The translations under genes and the position numbers were made by a program. From Onchocerca volvulus (lineage: Eukaryota; Nematoda; Chromadorea; Rhabditida; Onchocercidae): a DNA stretch of 64,000 nt. Below, piece after piece: positions 45,869-60,100 of the stretch. Where the stretch lies: positions 9,050,888 through 9,114,887 of the forward strand of contig HG738138.1 of the NCBI GenBank assembly GCA_000499405.2, in the 5' to 3' direction. The notes below the pieces were generated by a model that ran no database searches, was not told where the DNA came from, and saw only the letters and a program-made list of their open reading frames with translations. Every line of letters begins with the position of its first letter. Within the stretch, counting starts at the first letter, position 1.

Positions 45869-45869
45869 G

Positions 45870-46059
45870 CATCAGATACCTCGCTGTTTCTAAAATATTC
45901 CTCGAGATATTTTTCGCATGCTCCCGCAACTTTTCTTTCTCAAAATCTCGCCTCGACATCTAACAAGCATGGAAGTAGCAGCGGTGAAACAGTGGTATTT
46001 CCTTCTGGTAGCTACAAAAAGCTGAGAGATGTTGTTCCACGCTGTTTGTGGACGACAAA
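45870..46059 (+). CDS. Possible exon, perhaps of a long plc-1 isoform
   Basis: Starts after TTGCTTACAG and is open for about 63 codons in a protein-like frame (for example NKHGSSSGETVVFPSGSYKK, LRDVVPRCLWTTK). A GT follows at 46060 before the TAA. PLC-epsilon proteins have long, poorly conserved N-termini encoded upstream of the RasGEF exons, so this could be one such exon 5 kb ahead of the first exon I can place. I could not match the phase to the exon at 51174 with certainty. Confidence 0.35.
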
Positions 46060-46771
46060 GTGTGAATAATACGTACCGTCAACAACTTAATCAAAGAGTG
46101 ATTTTTAAATAGATTTAGCGATTCTGAAAAATACTCAACGGAAAAGAACTTTTGGCATGCTAGTTGGCCAGATCTCCAGTAACAGTTTTAAGACCGAAGA
46201 CAAGATCTTGAAAGTTTCGGGTTCGTAATTTTCATACGAGAACGCGATAATTTTGATGTATATTCATCATGTAGGAAAAAGTCGATTTGGAGAGACAAAA
46301 TTCAGGACAGATCCTTTCGGCAAGCCAGTCGAACATCCTGTACAATTTTCAGAGTGTGCCCAAAAAAAAAAAAAACGCCCACGAACGGAATAAATGCAAT
46401 GTGGATTAATTTAAAAGATTTTTTTCGAAAAAGACAAAAATAAGGCTTAAATGAATAGAACGGAAAAGGCCATAGAGTAGCAACCATGGGAAGATTGGAA
46501 AAATACTGACGATATCTATCTTATAGAAAAAAAAGGTTAGGAAATGAAAAGGAAATGGTAAAAAAAGGTAAGCAAAATGAAGTGAGCTATTTCAGTAGCA
46601 TCTTAAAAATTTTGCTTTCATGGAAAAGCTTTTAAACAGGGGAATGTTGAGAATGTCTCAGAATATCTAAAAATGCAAGAAAGGAGGAGGATAACATATG
46701 GAATGTTGACTAATGCTTGCCTTATCGATAGGACAGGTAACAGAACGTCACAGCGTCACAAAATGAATATA

Positions 46772-46990
46772 TGATAAAAAGGCAATCAACATCAGGACAA
46801 CCGTTACTCGCAACTTTTGAGAAGTGAAGAGATACTATGTGACAATGCCGCTGTGACCAGAACTTTGTTGATGCATCAGCACCAACTCGATGCCGGACAA
46901 ATGACCGAATAACGATCTTCAGTGACTGAACAGAAGCATTGGAGAGGTCAAGTTAGAGATTGAGGAGGATGAATTGAGATGGAAGAAGAA
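46772..46990 (+). other. Coding-like block with in-frame stops, unassigned
   Basis: One frame reads NRYSQLLRSEEILCDNAAVT and LLMHQHQLDAGQMTE, then a stop. It continues RSSVTEQKHWRGQVRD with further stops. Composition is GC-richer and more protein-like than its flanks. It could be an exon of a plc-1 N-terminal isoform, a decayed gene piece, or a mobile-element remnant. Confidence 0.3.
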
Positions 46991-47284
46991 GGGAACTCTA
47001 TTTTGTACGTTTACGTCTCATTTGTACCGAAGCATTGTGATAAGGATAGGTCGGCTTTGATGATCTTGGCGTCTTTTTTTCTTGTTTTTTAGACTATCCG
47101 ATATTGAGAACTCTTTGCCGACATTATCCTCATCAGAATCTTGTCTTGATCTCAAGTCATTTTTTTCTGAATTTTCAAATTAAAATCTCGAAATGTGTCG
47201 GAAAAACGAAATGTTTTCATGTAAATATGACGAAATAGATCTTTGTATTAGAAATATCTTGATATAACTAAGCTTTTGACGTTT

Positions 47285-47485
47285 ACGCTATAGTCAACAT
47301 AAATTGTGCTGTACTATGGTGACATGTCCATTTGCGCTATATTAACATGTTGTAAATTATGCTACAGATGACAAGTAGAAAACAAGATCCCTTTATATTA
47401 AAATTAACATGTTGCAAATTAACTCCCTTTGCGTTGTAAGTTAACATGTTATAAATTGTGATGGAGTTTACATGTGGTAAACAAT
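47285..47485. repeat. Cluster of ACATGT-centred palindromic motifs
   Basis: Within 200 bp several copies of a TTAACATGTTRTAAATT-like motif occur: near 47342, 47405 and 47441, with looser versions at about 47321 (GACATGTCC) and 47469 (TTACATGTGG). The core TAACATGTTA is self-complementary. Spacing is irregular (about 30-65 bp), so this is not a simple tandem array. Confidence 0.6.
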
Positions 47486-50400
47486 TTCACTTGGTTATCT
47501 GAGATTGAATCCTTTTGCTCTGATCGGTATTCAACGAGCGACCCTCTGACAAACTTCTTTCACGACAAAATCAGAATGATCAGATTCGTTTCATTAACAA
47601 GTCCGTTCATCTTGCAGTGATTTCATTTCGAAACACTTCGAGTATTCCTACGCTGCTAATGAAGACTGATTAAATTATTGAATTGGAATGAAAACTCTTT
47701 AGTAAAATGTTGTTACTCAATCATTCTCATGTATGAACATATTACTTACATCATAACTGCACGATATCTTCTGTCGAATAGATGCTCGACTTGATTTAAA
47801 TCCCATTTTATTCCTTATAATTCATTTTATCATAATTTCAATCACTCACGACGCCACTTCCATGTATTCAATTTCTGTTGCTTTTTCTATTCTATGTTTC
47901 ATGGATTATTCCTACTACTTCCACCTCATTATACTTTCTCATTAGCTTGAACTTAGCAGATTTTGCGAAGTCTCTTGTGCATTTGTACCTGGAATATGAT
48001 CGGAAAGTTTTATTTTAAAACCCTTTTTAATACTTTGTTCTGAACTCCTTTAATCCTTTAATATAGTAGATATTCTGAGAAAGTGTAAAGTAAGAATTTA
48101 AAGGAATTTCTGAAAAATTTTAGATTTACTCTGGCCAAAATAACCTTGCTAGAAGTTTTTATAAATTAATCTGCTGAAGCAAGAAAAATTGGAAGGTCTG
48201 AATAAAAATAAGAAATTAACAAGTTAATTTGTTTAAACTTCTATCCATTGCTGCAATAAATTGTTTGTTTCATTAGGTTACAGATCTGTAATACTATTAA
48301 GCAGAGATTTCTTTAATCGCGATCTCTCCTTCGTGTTCCATTTATTTATTTGTTTGCTTCGGTGTACTCTGTAAGTTCGTTTATTTGATGCTTGGCATAT
48401 GTGCTGTGGTATATTTGAAAGCGTGAATTTATTAAACGATGCGAAGACAGTTAAAATTTAAATTTAAAAAAGATTCATAATTCTGGGATATAAATGATAT
48501 TCTATAGTGATTTTGCATGACTTATCAGATTTCATTTTACGATATATTTTGAAAATGAACAGAAAATTTAAAGACGGGCAATTTTGCAAGCTGTAGACAA
48601 AATGGTTGATCGAATTTTTAATTTTTAACTATATCCTTTTATGCATAAGTACTCTGTGAATAAAGATAGCTCCTTCACAGGCTTATTTTCATACTTTTTT
48701 CTTTTATTAACAAATGCTAACTAATTTAACATGCAGTCCATCTTAATTGTGTCATCCAAAAAAAATTTTTCCCCCAATATCCTGATTTCCAGGACATTAT
48801 CTATTACTTTGATTGTTCAACATCCCATATTTCAGGATTTACGACATGCAGACTATTTCAGTACTTTATCTTATGTGCGGATTATCTCCATAACAAGTAG
48901 TAGTGTTTCTCTGGAACTGCTGTGTTTTATTCGCTAGATTCGCGAGCATCTCATAAGGTATTGCCTTAAATTCATTGTTAGTGTAATTGTAGAATGTGTG
49001 GAAAATCCCACAAATGTTGTGTTCAAACAATAATATCCATCGAAGTAACAAGAATGGTGAATTAGTGACAATATTTCAAGACTCCGAATATTCTAGAACT
49101 TTTAGTAAAATAATAGACTTTATCAAACCTAACTTCCTTCTCATGTTCTTTATTCGGATCTTCTTGGATTGAAAAATCAAGATTTAGATTGTATGTTTAG
49201 AACTGACCAATACCTGAGAGGATTCAGACTTGAGCTTCAAATATAAATGCGACTGATTTACACTGTCATGATCCTCAATACTTTTCATGTAACATTGTTA
49301 AATGTACATTTTACATTAATCCACATTTTCTAAATTTTTCAATGACAGTTGTGATAATTTTTTTGTCCAGGAAGATGCTCAGCATAAAACTATAAAATGA
49401 TTCAAAAAGAAAAAGTCATCCTGGTATCCGAGTATTTTTTACAGTCTGTTTCTTCCCGAGGGAATTCAAAAATAGAATCCCATTCCGTCCCTTTCCGATT
49501 GAAATTTGAAGTTTCGAGAAATTCTCAGTATAATTTTAATTTATTTCGCCAGATATTTTGAATGTTTGTTTCCTGTGACTGTAGATTATTCGACATCTTT
49601 CCTTTTTTGTTTCTCTCCAGTCGAACCCTCGCCTATTTAGATGATTTGAGCAGCAGAAAACTGACAGCCTGTGGAAGCTACTAACTGGGATATATTGAGA
49701 TTTGAGTAAACTCAATTGAAATTTGAAAGATATTGCAAACTAAAAATTATGCAGTTTAACTTTAAATCCAACATAGTTATGATTAAATATTTTTGGAATC
49801 GAAATCGTAAAAAATGAAAAACTACATCAGTGAACGATACGGTTCAGATTATGGAAATTTATACCATTTCTTTCTGCAGCAACATCTTACTAGACGGTGA
49901 AATCGATATCAGTAACTTTATGGGAAATGGCGCAGAACAGTGTTGATTCTTCCAGTTGGAAATCGATTTTTATAGCAAGCAGTAATCAGTGCGGCACATC
50001 TCAGGATGATATAATTTCAGGTATTTTGAGAAATCCGGAAAGGAACAAGGAAATCGGAAAATTGTTTTTATAAACGACCAAGTATCAGCAAATGTAATGA
50101 GAACCGGGAAATTGATAATGAGCACAGGAGAGGAATAGAGGATTTCCTCATTATTAATTTCCAGTTTCTCATTTCATTTGCTGGTACTCAGGTCGTTCGC
50201 AGTTATATGTTCACTACATTGTAGAAAATCTTCCAAATAAGCTTTTATTTAATAAAGAATCTAAGTTATTAGAGAAAATTAAACATAAATAAACGAAAGA
50301 ATCCGATCAAGATATGAGTACCTAAGTTTGCTCAGTTGAACAACTTCTACTGGTAAGAAGAAAGATTATGCAAAGACTGAAATAGAGTTTATATTTTTCA

Positions 50401-51173
50401 TGTTCCTGAAGTGTTCCTAAGATTATTCTAATTTGTCGAACTGTTTGGATAAATATCCCTTGAGACCGAAGATGAATAATGTTTCTCCGTATTTTTGCAT
50501 TTTAAGCATATTGCTTTTGTTGTCTGTTCTCTCTACTAGTTTGAAGTTTACTTTTCCTGCACGAAGGATTTTTGAATTAAACCAAACTTCTGGCACTGGA
50601 AAGATCTGGTAGGGAGGAAGAGTCATCCAGAGAACCAACCAATTCACCGGAAGATATTCAAAATTCACCCATCTCTTTTGCTTTCCTTCCTTCTTCCTTC
50701 GAGTTTTTTTTTCTCATGTCATGCAAGCCGCATATTTTACTTCAACATATGTACGCTTTTTGAAAGTAAATTGACTTAAAAATGGAAACGAAACTGGTTT
50801 AAGAGCAAAGGATGGAGAGTAAGAAAGAAGCAGGCGATTTTTTGGCTTTTAAATGCAGATACAACAAGGCTGCAGCAGCCATATAAAAGCAGCAAAGCTT
50901 AAACGAGCTAAAAACAAACTTTGTCCGGCCTGCCATGTTCGTATTTAAAGTCTGGCGTAGAATTCCTTTACATCGAGTACATCTGAAACATGCAAAACTT
51001 GTCGCTTACTTTCCTTTGCCTCGCAAGTAACAAGAAAGGAAATTTTTACTGAACGATTCTTGAAAATCAGCAACAATTTCTTTTAATTTCTGTACCTCAT
51101 TCTGCAACTATATTTATTACAATTTTTTATTAGCAAATTTCATTGCTATAATCTCTATTCTAAAGAAATTCAC
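47486..51173. other. Spacer upstream of the first placed plc-1 exon
   Basis: Mostly AT-rich with no recognised gene. Contains the hairpin at 50073-50197. A CATATAAAAGCAG sequence near 50880 resembles a TATA box about 290 bp upstream of the first ATG considered for plc-1. Confidence 0.5.
50073..50197. repeat. Long near-perfect inverted repeat (hairpin), about 50-bp arms
   Basis: The left arm 50073-50122 and right arm 50147-50197 are reverse complements with only a handful of mismatches; the outer end is AACGACC / GGTCGTT and the inner end AATGAG / CTCATT. The loop is 24 bases. No transposase or clear flanking duplication is visible. It could be a MITE-like element or the source of a structured RNA. 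Confidence 0.8.
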
Positions 51174-54100
51174 ATGACAGCTAATGTTGTTGGACGACTC
51201 GTCAATGCTATCCATTTAAATGCAGAACCTCCAAAACCAAACTCTTTACTTGCATTCGTCTGCAAATTAGGTAAAGTTTCTCGCTTATATTATTTATATA
51301 TTGCAAAGTATTTATCTAAACATTTTCGACTGAAAAAGTATGTGAATTTGTGCAGAAGCTGATTCCATTTTTTAAATCAAAATCCTCGTACAAACTGCAA
51401 GTTTATACATGCTGCAGAAAAAAGGTACAAAAGTGTTAAAGTTTTCTCCTCGCAATGATTTGTAATTAATTACTGACAAAACTCTTCAAAAATTACTTCT
51501 GTTTTTTAGACCAAATGCGAAATTAACAGAATAAAAAAACGAAAATTCATAATCAGTCCCGAAAATTAAGTTAGTCTTATTTTGAATTAGTTTAGGGTTT
51601 TTTTTTTTTTGTTTGGGAGAGTTGCTCAATTTTTTAAAAATTTTTGGAATTGATCCTGTTGCAGAGTTTTAGACTCATCATCACTTCAAGTTCACTTGAA
51701 TTAGCGTTTCACAAACAACGTTATCAAAATTTGACAATTAGGAATAATTGCTGAAGTCGTAATTTTTAATTTCATTACTCTGTCGCTTTTTTCTTATTTT
51801 TTTGAAAAATTTATTTCTGGGCTGTTTGTTTACTATATTACTCATTGCAACTTAGTTTTGCTATATTGCGAGCATGTTTTTTTTTTCCAAAGTTAATAAT
51901 TGAATTTTGCTTACAGAAAATTAAGCTATAAAATCTATGTTATGAGATGGAAATATGGATTTTTTATATTTTATTATCTCGAGAACTTTTGTTCCGTGCA
52001 AATCTTTCAGATTTCAAGGGTATGAAAGTTTTTGACTCATGTATTCCAATTGAAGTAAAACTTAAGTTCTTGGTGTGGTAATATTTCCGAGCTCTCATTA
52101 ATACACAAATTTTGTTCTGAACTATTCAAAATCCCTTAGTGTTGATAAACTAATTTTGTCAGTTTTTTTTTTTGAGTCACATGGAATCTTCAACTTTATT
52201 TTGATTTCATTTATTTATTTTTTCAACAGACTGCATTGAAGTGGCATGGAATTCAAGTTGTTTTTCTGATTTATATTAGTTACTTTTAGCTTCATCGCAC
52301 TCAAATAGTTCCGCAGTCCATGGATTTGTAATTGGCGATGAACCGATTGCTTCATTTCGATCAGAACTTGAGAGACTACAGCGCATATTACATTTTCCTG
52401 AGGAATTAGCTTTTCAGGTATTTAAAAAAAAAAAAAAAAAAGAAACATTTAATTCTAAATCAATTTTTTAATGCATTAAGAATAACCTATTTATCATTAA
52501 TGGCTGTCAATGTGTATGAACAAGAAAAAATTTTGAATAATTATTATGACTTTTTATGACTGTTGCAGAATATCAATTGTACAGTTTATTGTTTATCAGA
52601 TTATTTAATGAATTTTTCATTATTCTCAGTTCGCCTTTTCCCTTCAAATGATCTCAAACGGTTTCATTCTTCTCCGTGTTTCTTCATTTTTTATCGAAGA
52701 ATTGTGGAAGCATTAGAAATAATTTGTTTTATTCGAAAATAGAATTTTGACATCTTTGCATTAAAATCCTTTAAAATTTATGATAAATTTGAAAATCTAT
52801 AAGTCTACACTTTTACATTTTATTTCATAAAATCCACTGTTAGAAGTTCTCCTAACATTAATTTACTGGTTTGAATGGATTTTTCGAAGGAAAAAAGAAT
52901 TAAGGATTCACATATGATAACGATAAATATATGAAGTTTTCAGTTATCAGCAACCGAATATCAATTATTTTATGAAATGCAGCCGATGGACTATGTTCAT
53001 TATGTGAGTTGCGATTTAACTTCAGTCCCAGTTGCAGATAATCCAAGTCCTGTTCGAAATCTTGTTAAACGTCTGTCTGAGGTGTGTTGTTTTTTTCTAA
53101 ATTTCTTCATTCTCCGCCTGTCAGGATTTTTCTCTGTTTTGCCTAAATTTGTAACATGAAAAAGCAAAATGCGGTTGTGAACGACTCACTTATTGAATAA
53201 ATTGATCATCATTAGCTTAAAGTCAGCAACTTTATGCATCTCTAAGACGTTTTTAGTTTAGAATTGGAGCAGTTTTTAGATTATCAATAGAGCGTAACTT
53301 TTGCATTTCAAGGAAACGTTATTTTTTTTTTAAGTGATTGACTTCTCATACTTGGAAAACCAAAAATAATAATTATTCGACTAGTAACCGAATAAGCCGA
53401 ATTTTTATATTGTTGGAATTTTTTTTGCATGCATGTGATTGTTAGTAAAATGATAAATATCAGTGATTTTTTAATTTTTCGAAAATTTCATTTTTCAGAT
53501 AAGTTCATGGATAACGCATCTTATAATTAGCTTACCAACATCTGCGGAACGAAGAACAACTCTTGCTTCCATTTTTCGGATGATCGATGCGTGCTGGAAT
53601 ATTGGTTAATTTTTATTACAAATTTCTTAATATTGTCGACCTTTTCCAAATTTCTTTTTCTATTTTCAGGATTTCGAAATTACCTCCTGTTGCATAAAAA
53701 TCATGCATGGTCACTGATTTTTAAAAGTTCCCATTTGAAAGAAAAAAAAAATGCTTTTACAGCACTTATAAGAATGGGTTGTAAGAAGTTCTCAGGAATG
53801 TTTGTTAAAGCATTCAGAATTCAATGAAATTTGATATTTGATGTCAAAATTTTCAAATGTTTTATGTTTTTGAAGTTTTGATTCATATTTTTTGAATTAT
53901 TTTAGATTCATTTTGATATGACATTGAATTGTTTGGATGTTTTTTCCGCATTTTAGGAAAAAAAAAGGTGTTTCTAAAAAGAGATCCATGTATTTATGTG
54001 TGTTTTTTTAGAAATAATAATTATGTAAGTTGAACAAAGAGATGTAAAATAATTAATACTGAAGCGGAATAAAAAAAAAAAAAAAAAAGAATATTTTTCA

Positions 54101-57100
54101 TAAATCATTGCCTTTTTCAATTTTTTGTCTTTATTCCTTTATTAGCTTTCTTTCAAATTTTACTCTTCAGAATTTGAGAAGTTTTAGAATAGGTAATATC
54201 TTCAGGTAGATGGATGATGTTTCTCATTTTTATCTTTAGGTAATTTTAATGGAGCAGTTGAAATTCTGATGGGACTAAAAAGTGAAAAATTACGATCATT
54301 TTGGTTATCATTGAAACCTGAGGAAAAGAAAAAATATGAACAGGTCATTTATTATTGACAAAATTTCCAAATTAATATATTTTTCCCTTTCCTTCAGCTG
54401 AAATTTCGGTTCGGTTTTCTATCCCGAAGATTCCGGCTGGAAAATCCTCTTCTAATTTTATGACTGACAAGGAATAAGTTCTGGGGATCGATAATCAACT
54501 CCTGCTCTTATCTCATAGCAACTACTTTTCATCTTAAGATTTTTGGCGTTCACGAAAAATTTGCCTACTGCAAAACAAAGAGCTAGCTGTCTTTGGTGAA
54601 GTATTTATACTACTGCTGAAAGTTATGTTTGATATCGTTTTTGCTCACTAAAAAAAAAGAAAGAAACCATGATAATATGCAAAATTTATAGCTTTGTGAA
54701 GCGCTGTTGCCCAGCAATCAGGCGGCTTTATCGACAGCCTATCGAGAAGCGATTAAAAGAGCTTTACGCATGCCGCAATGTAGACTGATTCCGTTTTTTG
54801 GTGTCTTTTTGCGCGACCTATATGCAATAGTAAATGATTTGCCAAGTATTGTGATGACTGGTGATGAAGATGATAAAGGCAAGCTAGAGGTACCACTCCT
54901 TTATAATATTGATTCGAATAAAAGAATAATATCAAAAAGTTAAAGAAATGTCATTTATTGAAAATTTTTGAATGTCTTTCTAGTTTGTGAAAGAACAAAG
55001 TGGCGATAGTCGTTATGCGTCCGAAATCGATGTTAGTGGTTTGTTAAATGCTGATAAGATCAATTTGATAGCTGTGGTACTTGATAATTTGGAATTGTTT
55101 TATCGTCATTACAAGAATATACCAAATTTTGTTGTGGATCCCACCGGGCCAAGTATTGGGAAAAAAAATCCAAAATCCAAGGTATGTTTACAATCTCAAT
55201 TTTCCAAAGCGTTTTAAAAAGAAATTTATCTGGATCTTTAAAATAGTGGATTTTTAGGGTTACGATCCAGTGCAACCGATAAAAGGTGTTGTAAGAACTG
55301 CCACTTTGGTACCTCTGGATACGAATCGTTTCGATCTGGATGTAATCCAGCGACTTCATCATGGTACCACCGTCATTCATTGTGATCCAAATACAGGTCG
55401 CAGCACACTTTGCATGCTGAAATTGGATGCCAGTTGTGGCTTGTTGTCATGGCGTAAAATTGGTTATTTGGGAACGAAAGAGATAAAAGACAGAGTATTT
55501 TCTGATTTGGTGATTTTAATTAAGGCCTTTGAATAAGAAATTTCTTATTCAAAAAACTTCGTAAAGAGTTCCATGCACATCTGAAGAAATTTGCTCTAGG
55601 TGTGCATGAAAAAAAACGGACTTTTAGTCAGTGAATTCCATGCACACGGCTGTGCGTGGAATTTGTTGATTAAGAATTCGTGGAAAGTGCAAGCCGAATT
55701 CCTCCTTATTTGTCGAAAATTTGTGAAAATAGCTTGAATGCATTTTAGGATGCATCTATCCCATCGATGGCACGAATGCAAAGCGCAAAACCACAAACTA
55801 TGATACCAACGGAAAATCGGAATCCTCCTTCATCACCATGTTCACGACCAGCTGAAACTGCCTGTACTGCACTGGATTGTGGCTTTTTAAAGCTTACCTA
55901 TGTTAAATCTATCGAAAGTATTACTTCACACGACATCGATATTGAGGTTAGATTACTGTTAAAAGTTCATCAGATTAAGATTCTTCCGTTTTATAAGCAA
56001 CGTTTTAAACCTATCCGTGGCTGACAGCAAAATATCAGGATTAAGAAACAGACGCTAAATTTGAGTATATAAACAAAAGATTTGCTGATTAATTTTTATT
56101 ATATCTGGACATTGTTTATGCCCGGTATGATTTACATAAATACATTTTTCGTTTTAAATGACTGACTTTCAGAGCATTCATCGACGCTACAGCAATGAAG
56201 AGATGCCTGTGCAGATGTATTGTTGGACAATAAATTTTGGTTGTTATTTGTCTGATAATGAATTCCTATACTTTATCGCACCAGAGAAAAGCGCTCAGTG
56301 CTGGATCACTGGACTGACAACTGTATGCTCGTAATTTAAATTAATTGTGACTCTGTAAAATGTTTGAGTTTCAATCAATTAAGGGAATTATTAAGTGATG
56401 AATTTCATGTTTATCCAACAGAGCTTGAGGAACATGCACTTTTATGTTCTTGTTTCGAACTGGACTAGAATCAAAGCTTAACAATTCGCTCCAAATACAA
56501 ATAAGGGAATTTATAAAAAAGTACTCCAAAATTTGCCTCTCAACCTTTTGATAACTAATCTTTTCCAGATTATAAACTATTTACTGGAGCAACAGAAATG
56601 CGCAGATCGACGAGTTCTATGGCTTAGAAAGTTATATTTACAACTGTGTACTAATTACGGACAGGACAGCATGATTGATGAAAGCGTAATATCTAGTCCA
56701 CAGCTTTATAAAGCTCTTCAAGCTTTTGGTGGCCGAGTGGAAGGTTGGACGAGTTTAGGTATCACTAGATGAAGCATCTTAAATTTTGCACACATGTTTT
56801 ACGTAAATTACATCTATACTTTTGGCAATTTATTGGTATTTCTGAAGATGCTGCAAGTACCTTGTTTCTTGTCAGGCTTGCAAAATATCGTTTCAAAATC
56901 ACTTCGTGCAGAAATGGTTCGTTCTACGGAAATTACGGCGACAAAAAGTTTCAAACAAATAGCAAATGCTGTTACTCGACGAATGAAATTCGTAAGCCGT
57001 AGTGCTACTCAGTCGCAAAGCCCACAATCATTTACATCTTTGAAGGTGCTTTGAATACCCAAATTTTGAAATACCAGTAATTTCTGAATATTTTGAACTT

Positions 57101-60100
57101 TGAAATACCTCGTACTTCATGTCAAGATTCTAAGACAAATACTTAGGAAAGAGGAAGGGAAAAAGGAGGACTATTGATATAATTATTACTTCAAAATACA
57201 TTTCGTCAGAGAAATATTATATTTTAGTTTGAAAGTCACAATACAATTTAATGACTGCAATAGTTCTGTTTTTCTCGAAATTTCTAAAAGCTCTGATTTT
57301 CAGACACGATACTTCTCAGCCCGAAATCGCATAAATGGCCGACAATGCACAATATCAGATCCAAGCATACCAAAGGAAATATTGGGATCACGGGAGAGTT
57401 CTTTATCAACGGATATTGCTAGTCTCTCCTCCTGGTACAAATCCAGAAGACTATCAGCAAGAGCTTTAAGCACTTTGTGGTCTGGGAAAATGAAAAAGTG
57501 AGCCGTGATTATAATATGTGTGTTAGCCTCCAAAATATCTAGGAATGTATTTTAGAATATTAAAAGTTCCTTATATTGTGGGCAAATCTCATCATTATTT
57601 AAGGACTTCCTTTTTATACATGTGCTATTAAAAATTGATTAGTTATTTTTTTTATTTATTTTTCCTTTTTTAATTGTTATTTTTTAATATTATGAATAAT
57701 TGTTATTTTCTTAATACTATAAATATCCAAAAAAAGAAAAAAAAATAGATTTCTAGATAACTGCTACTTCTTTTTTAATAGAACAAAAAATTCCGCTGAT
57801 GCAAGTCCAAGCTCAGTTGTGTCCGAGGACTTTTCGATGTCTTCGAAATCGTCTGAAGGGGAATATTTGGAGAAGCCCGTAACATTATTCGAATTTATTG
57901 AATTATACAAATTATTTAGTTCAAACATGCGAACAGATCTCAAGTAAGTTCATTCATGGAAGACATGTCTTGCAAGACTTAAATTTTTTTGAAAATATAT
58001 CAACGATAATGATTATACTGGTGTTTTTCTAGAGATATTTTCAACGATTTCCTTGTAATGTGCGGATGTGGCAATGCAAGTTCAATCAAACATGAAAGAA
58101 ATCAAAAGTTTTCACAAATGGAATCATCACTTTCGGATATTGAGTTTATTCCAAATGGTTCGCAATCCAGAGTAAATATCTGGATAAGATGAGGAAGATG
58201 ATGAAATTTACACAAAAAATTATATTTTGACAGTATACATATATAGTGATTTTGCCTATCCGCATCTTTTATCTGTCCGAGCAAAACTGCTTAATAACAT
58301 TTTATGCGCCTATTTGCAGATATCCTTACAAGGAACACTTCTACAATAACTCAGCATATCAGTGAAAAGCAGAAGAAAATATACCATACTTTAGTTCTTG
58401 ATAGTTTAAACAGGTATTTTCTCTTTTTTTTTTTCCCAAGAGAATTCCTTGTAATTAATTACTGCCTTTTTGAAAATATGAAAAATGCAAGTGATAAGAG
58501 ACCTTCTTCGTTATGCAGACTATTATAGCACCATTCCAAAAATGTATTGCTTGAATCCTCCACCAAAATTTTGTGAAAGCAATTGAGAGAGAAAATCAAG
58601 GAAATAGTTAATTAATGCCTAAATATCTAGAAATCGATCGACTGCTCCATCTTTATGCTTTGCAATATAAGCGTAAAAAGCTCTGACAGTTTTTTCGTAA
58701 TTAAGAGGGCTTGTTGATAGAATTTGAACTTTCAGAAAAGTTTCGTAAAGAATTCACTATTTCAGCACGGGCCGAACGGATTCATCAGGGTGTTCATTTC
58801 TAACTCCCGCAATGCTAAAACAATTTATTGAAATGCATCAAATGGAAATTGTGGATGATGATTATGCTGTTAAGATAATACAGGTTTTATATTAAGTGGA
58901 ACGAATGATTTCACAAAATTATATCATATAATGTGTAACTTTCGATTAGAAACTTTCATTGCTTTCAGGAACACGAGCCCGATCCAGTTTATCGAAGTAA
59001 ACAGCAACTTTCATTTGAAGGATTTGTGCGTTATATGACAGATTCAACGAATTATGCATTTGTGCCTGAAGTAATCAAACCAGATCAAGATACACTTCAT
59101 TATCCATTAAACTACTACTATATTTGCTCAAGTCACAATACTTATCTCACAGGTCATCAGCTGAAGGGTGAATCATCCAGTGAAATGTATCGCCAGGTTA
59201 GATTTTCATGTACATCATTATTAATGCTATCATTGCCCATGAAGCTATTGCTATATTTGTTCAAGTTACGAGTAACAATGCAACTCTAAAAAAAGTTTTT
59301 GAGGATGTATCTCTTCTGTGAAACCCGGATGAACACCCTCCATTGTTTCAACCAAAATTTTTTGTTAGATTTCAATGTTATGGCTTATGAACAATCGATG
59401 CTGCACGAAAAATTGCTTATTGCTATTCTTTATTTAGATGATTTGAAGTTTCTAGATAAATTTTGCTTAAAATTATAGGTGCTATTAACAGGCTGTCGCT
59501 GTGTTGAATTGGATTGCTGGGATGGTGAAAATGGCTTGCCTCAAGTATTTCATGGTCACACTCTGACATCCAAAATTAGTTTTCGTGAAGTACTCAGCGT
59601 TATTAATAAAAGTGCCTTTGTTACCAGCAATTTACCTGTTATTTTATCAATCGAAAATCATTGCTCACTTCAGCAACAAACAAGAATGGCTCAGATGTTT
59701 AAAGTTTGATTTTTTTTTTGAATCAGACTTGGTTTCCAAGCTTGATTTAAAAAATTCATCTCCTTTGGTTAATATTTCATTTAAAACAATGCTCATGTTC
59801 ATTTCAGAATTACCTCGGAGAAAAGCTTGTTGCATATTTTTTGTTCGAAGCTGACTATAGTAATTTTCCGCGACTTCCATCACCATGGCAATTACAGAAT
59901 AAAATTTTAATTAAAAACAAAAAAATGATCGCAGAACCAAATGCTGGGCTAGGAATGGATAAATATTATATTAAAAATGAAGGCGATGCGGTTATGGAGC
60001 AGATAGAGTATGCTTATTTAATAAAACAACTTATTTATCCTTACAGTCCTGTTTGAATGAAACTACTTTTTAAAGAAATAGTGGATGCATAAAATTTGCA

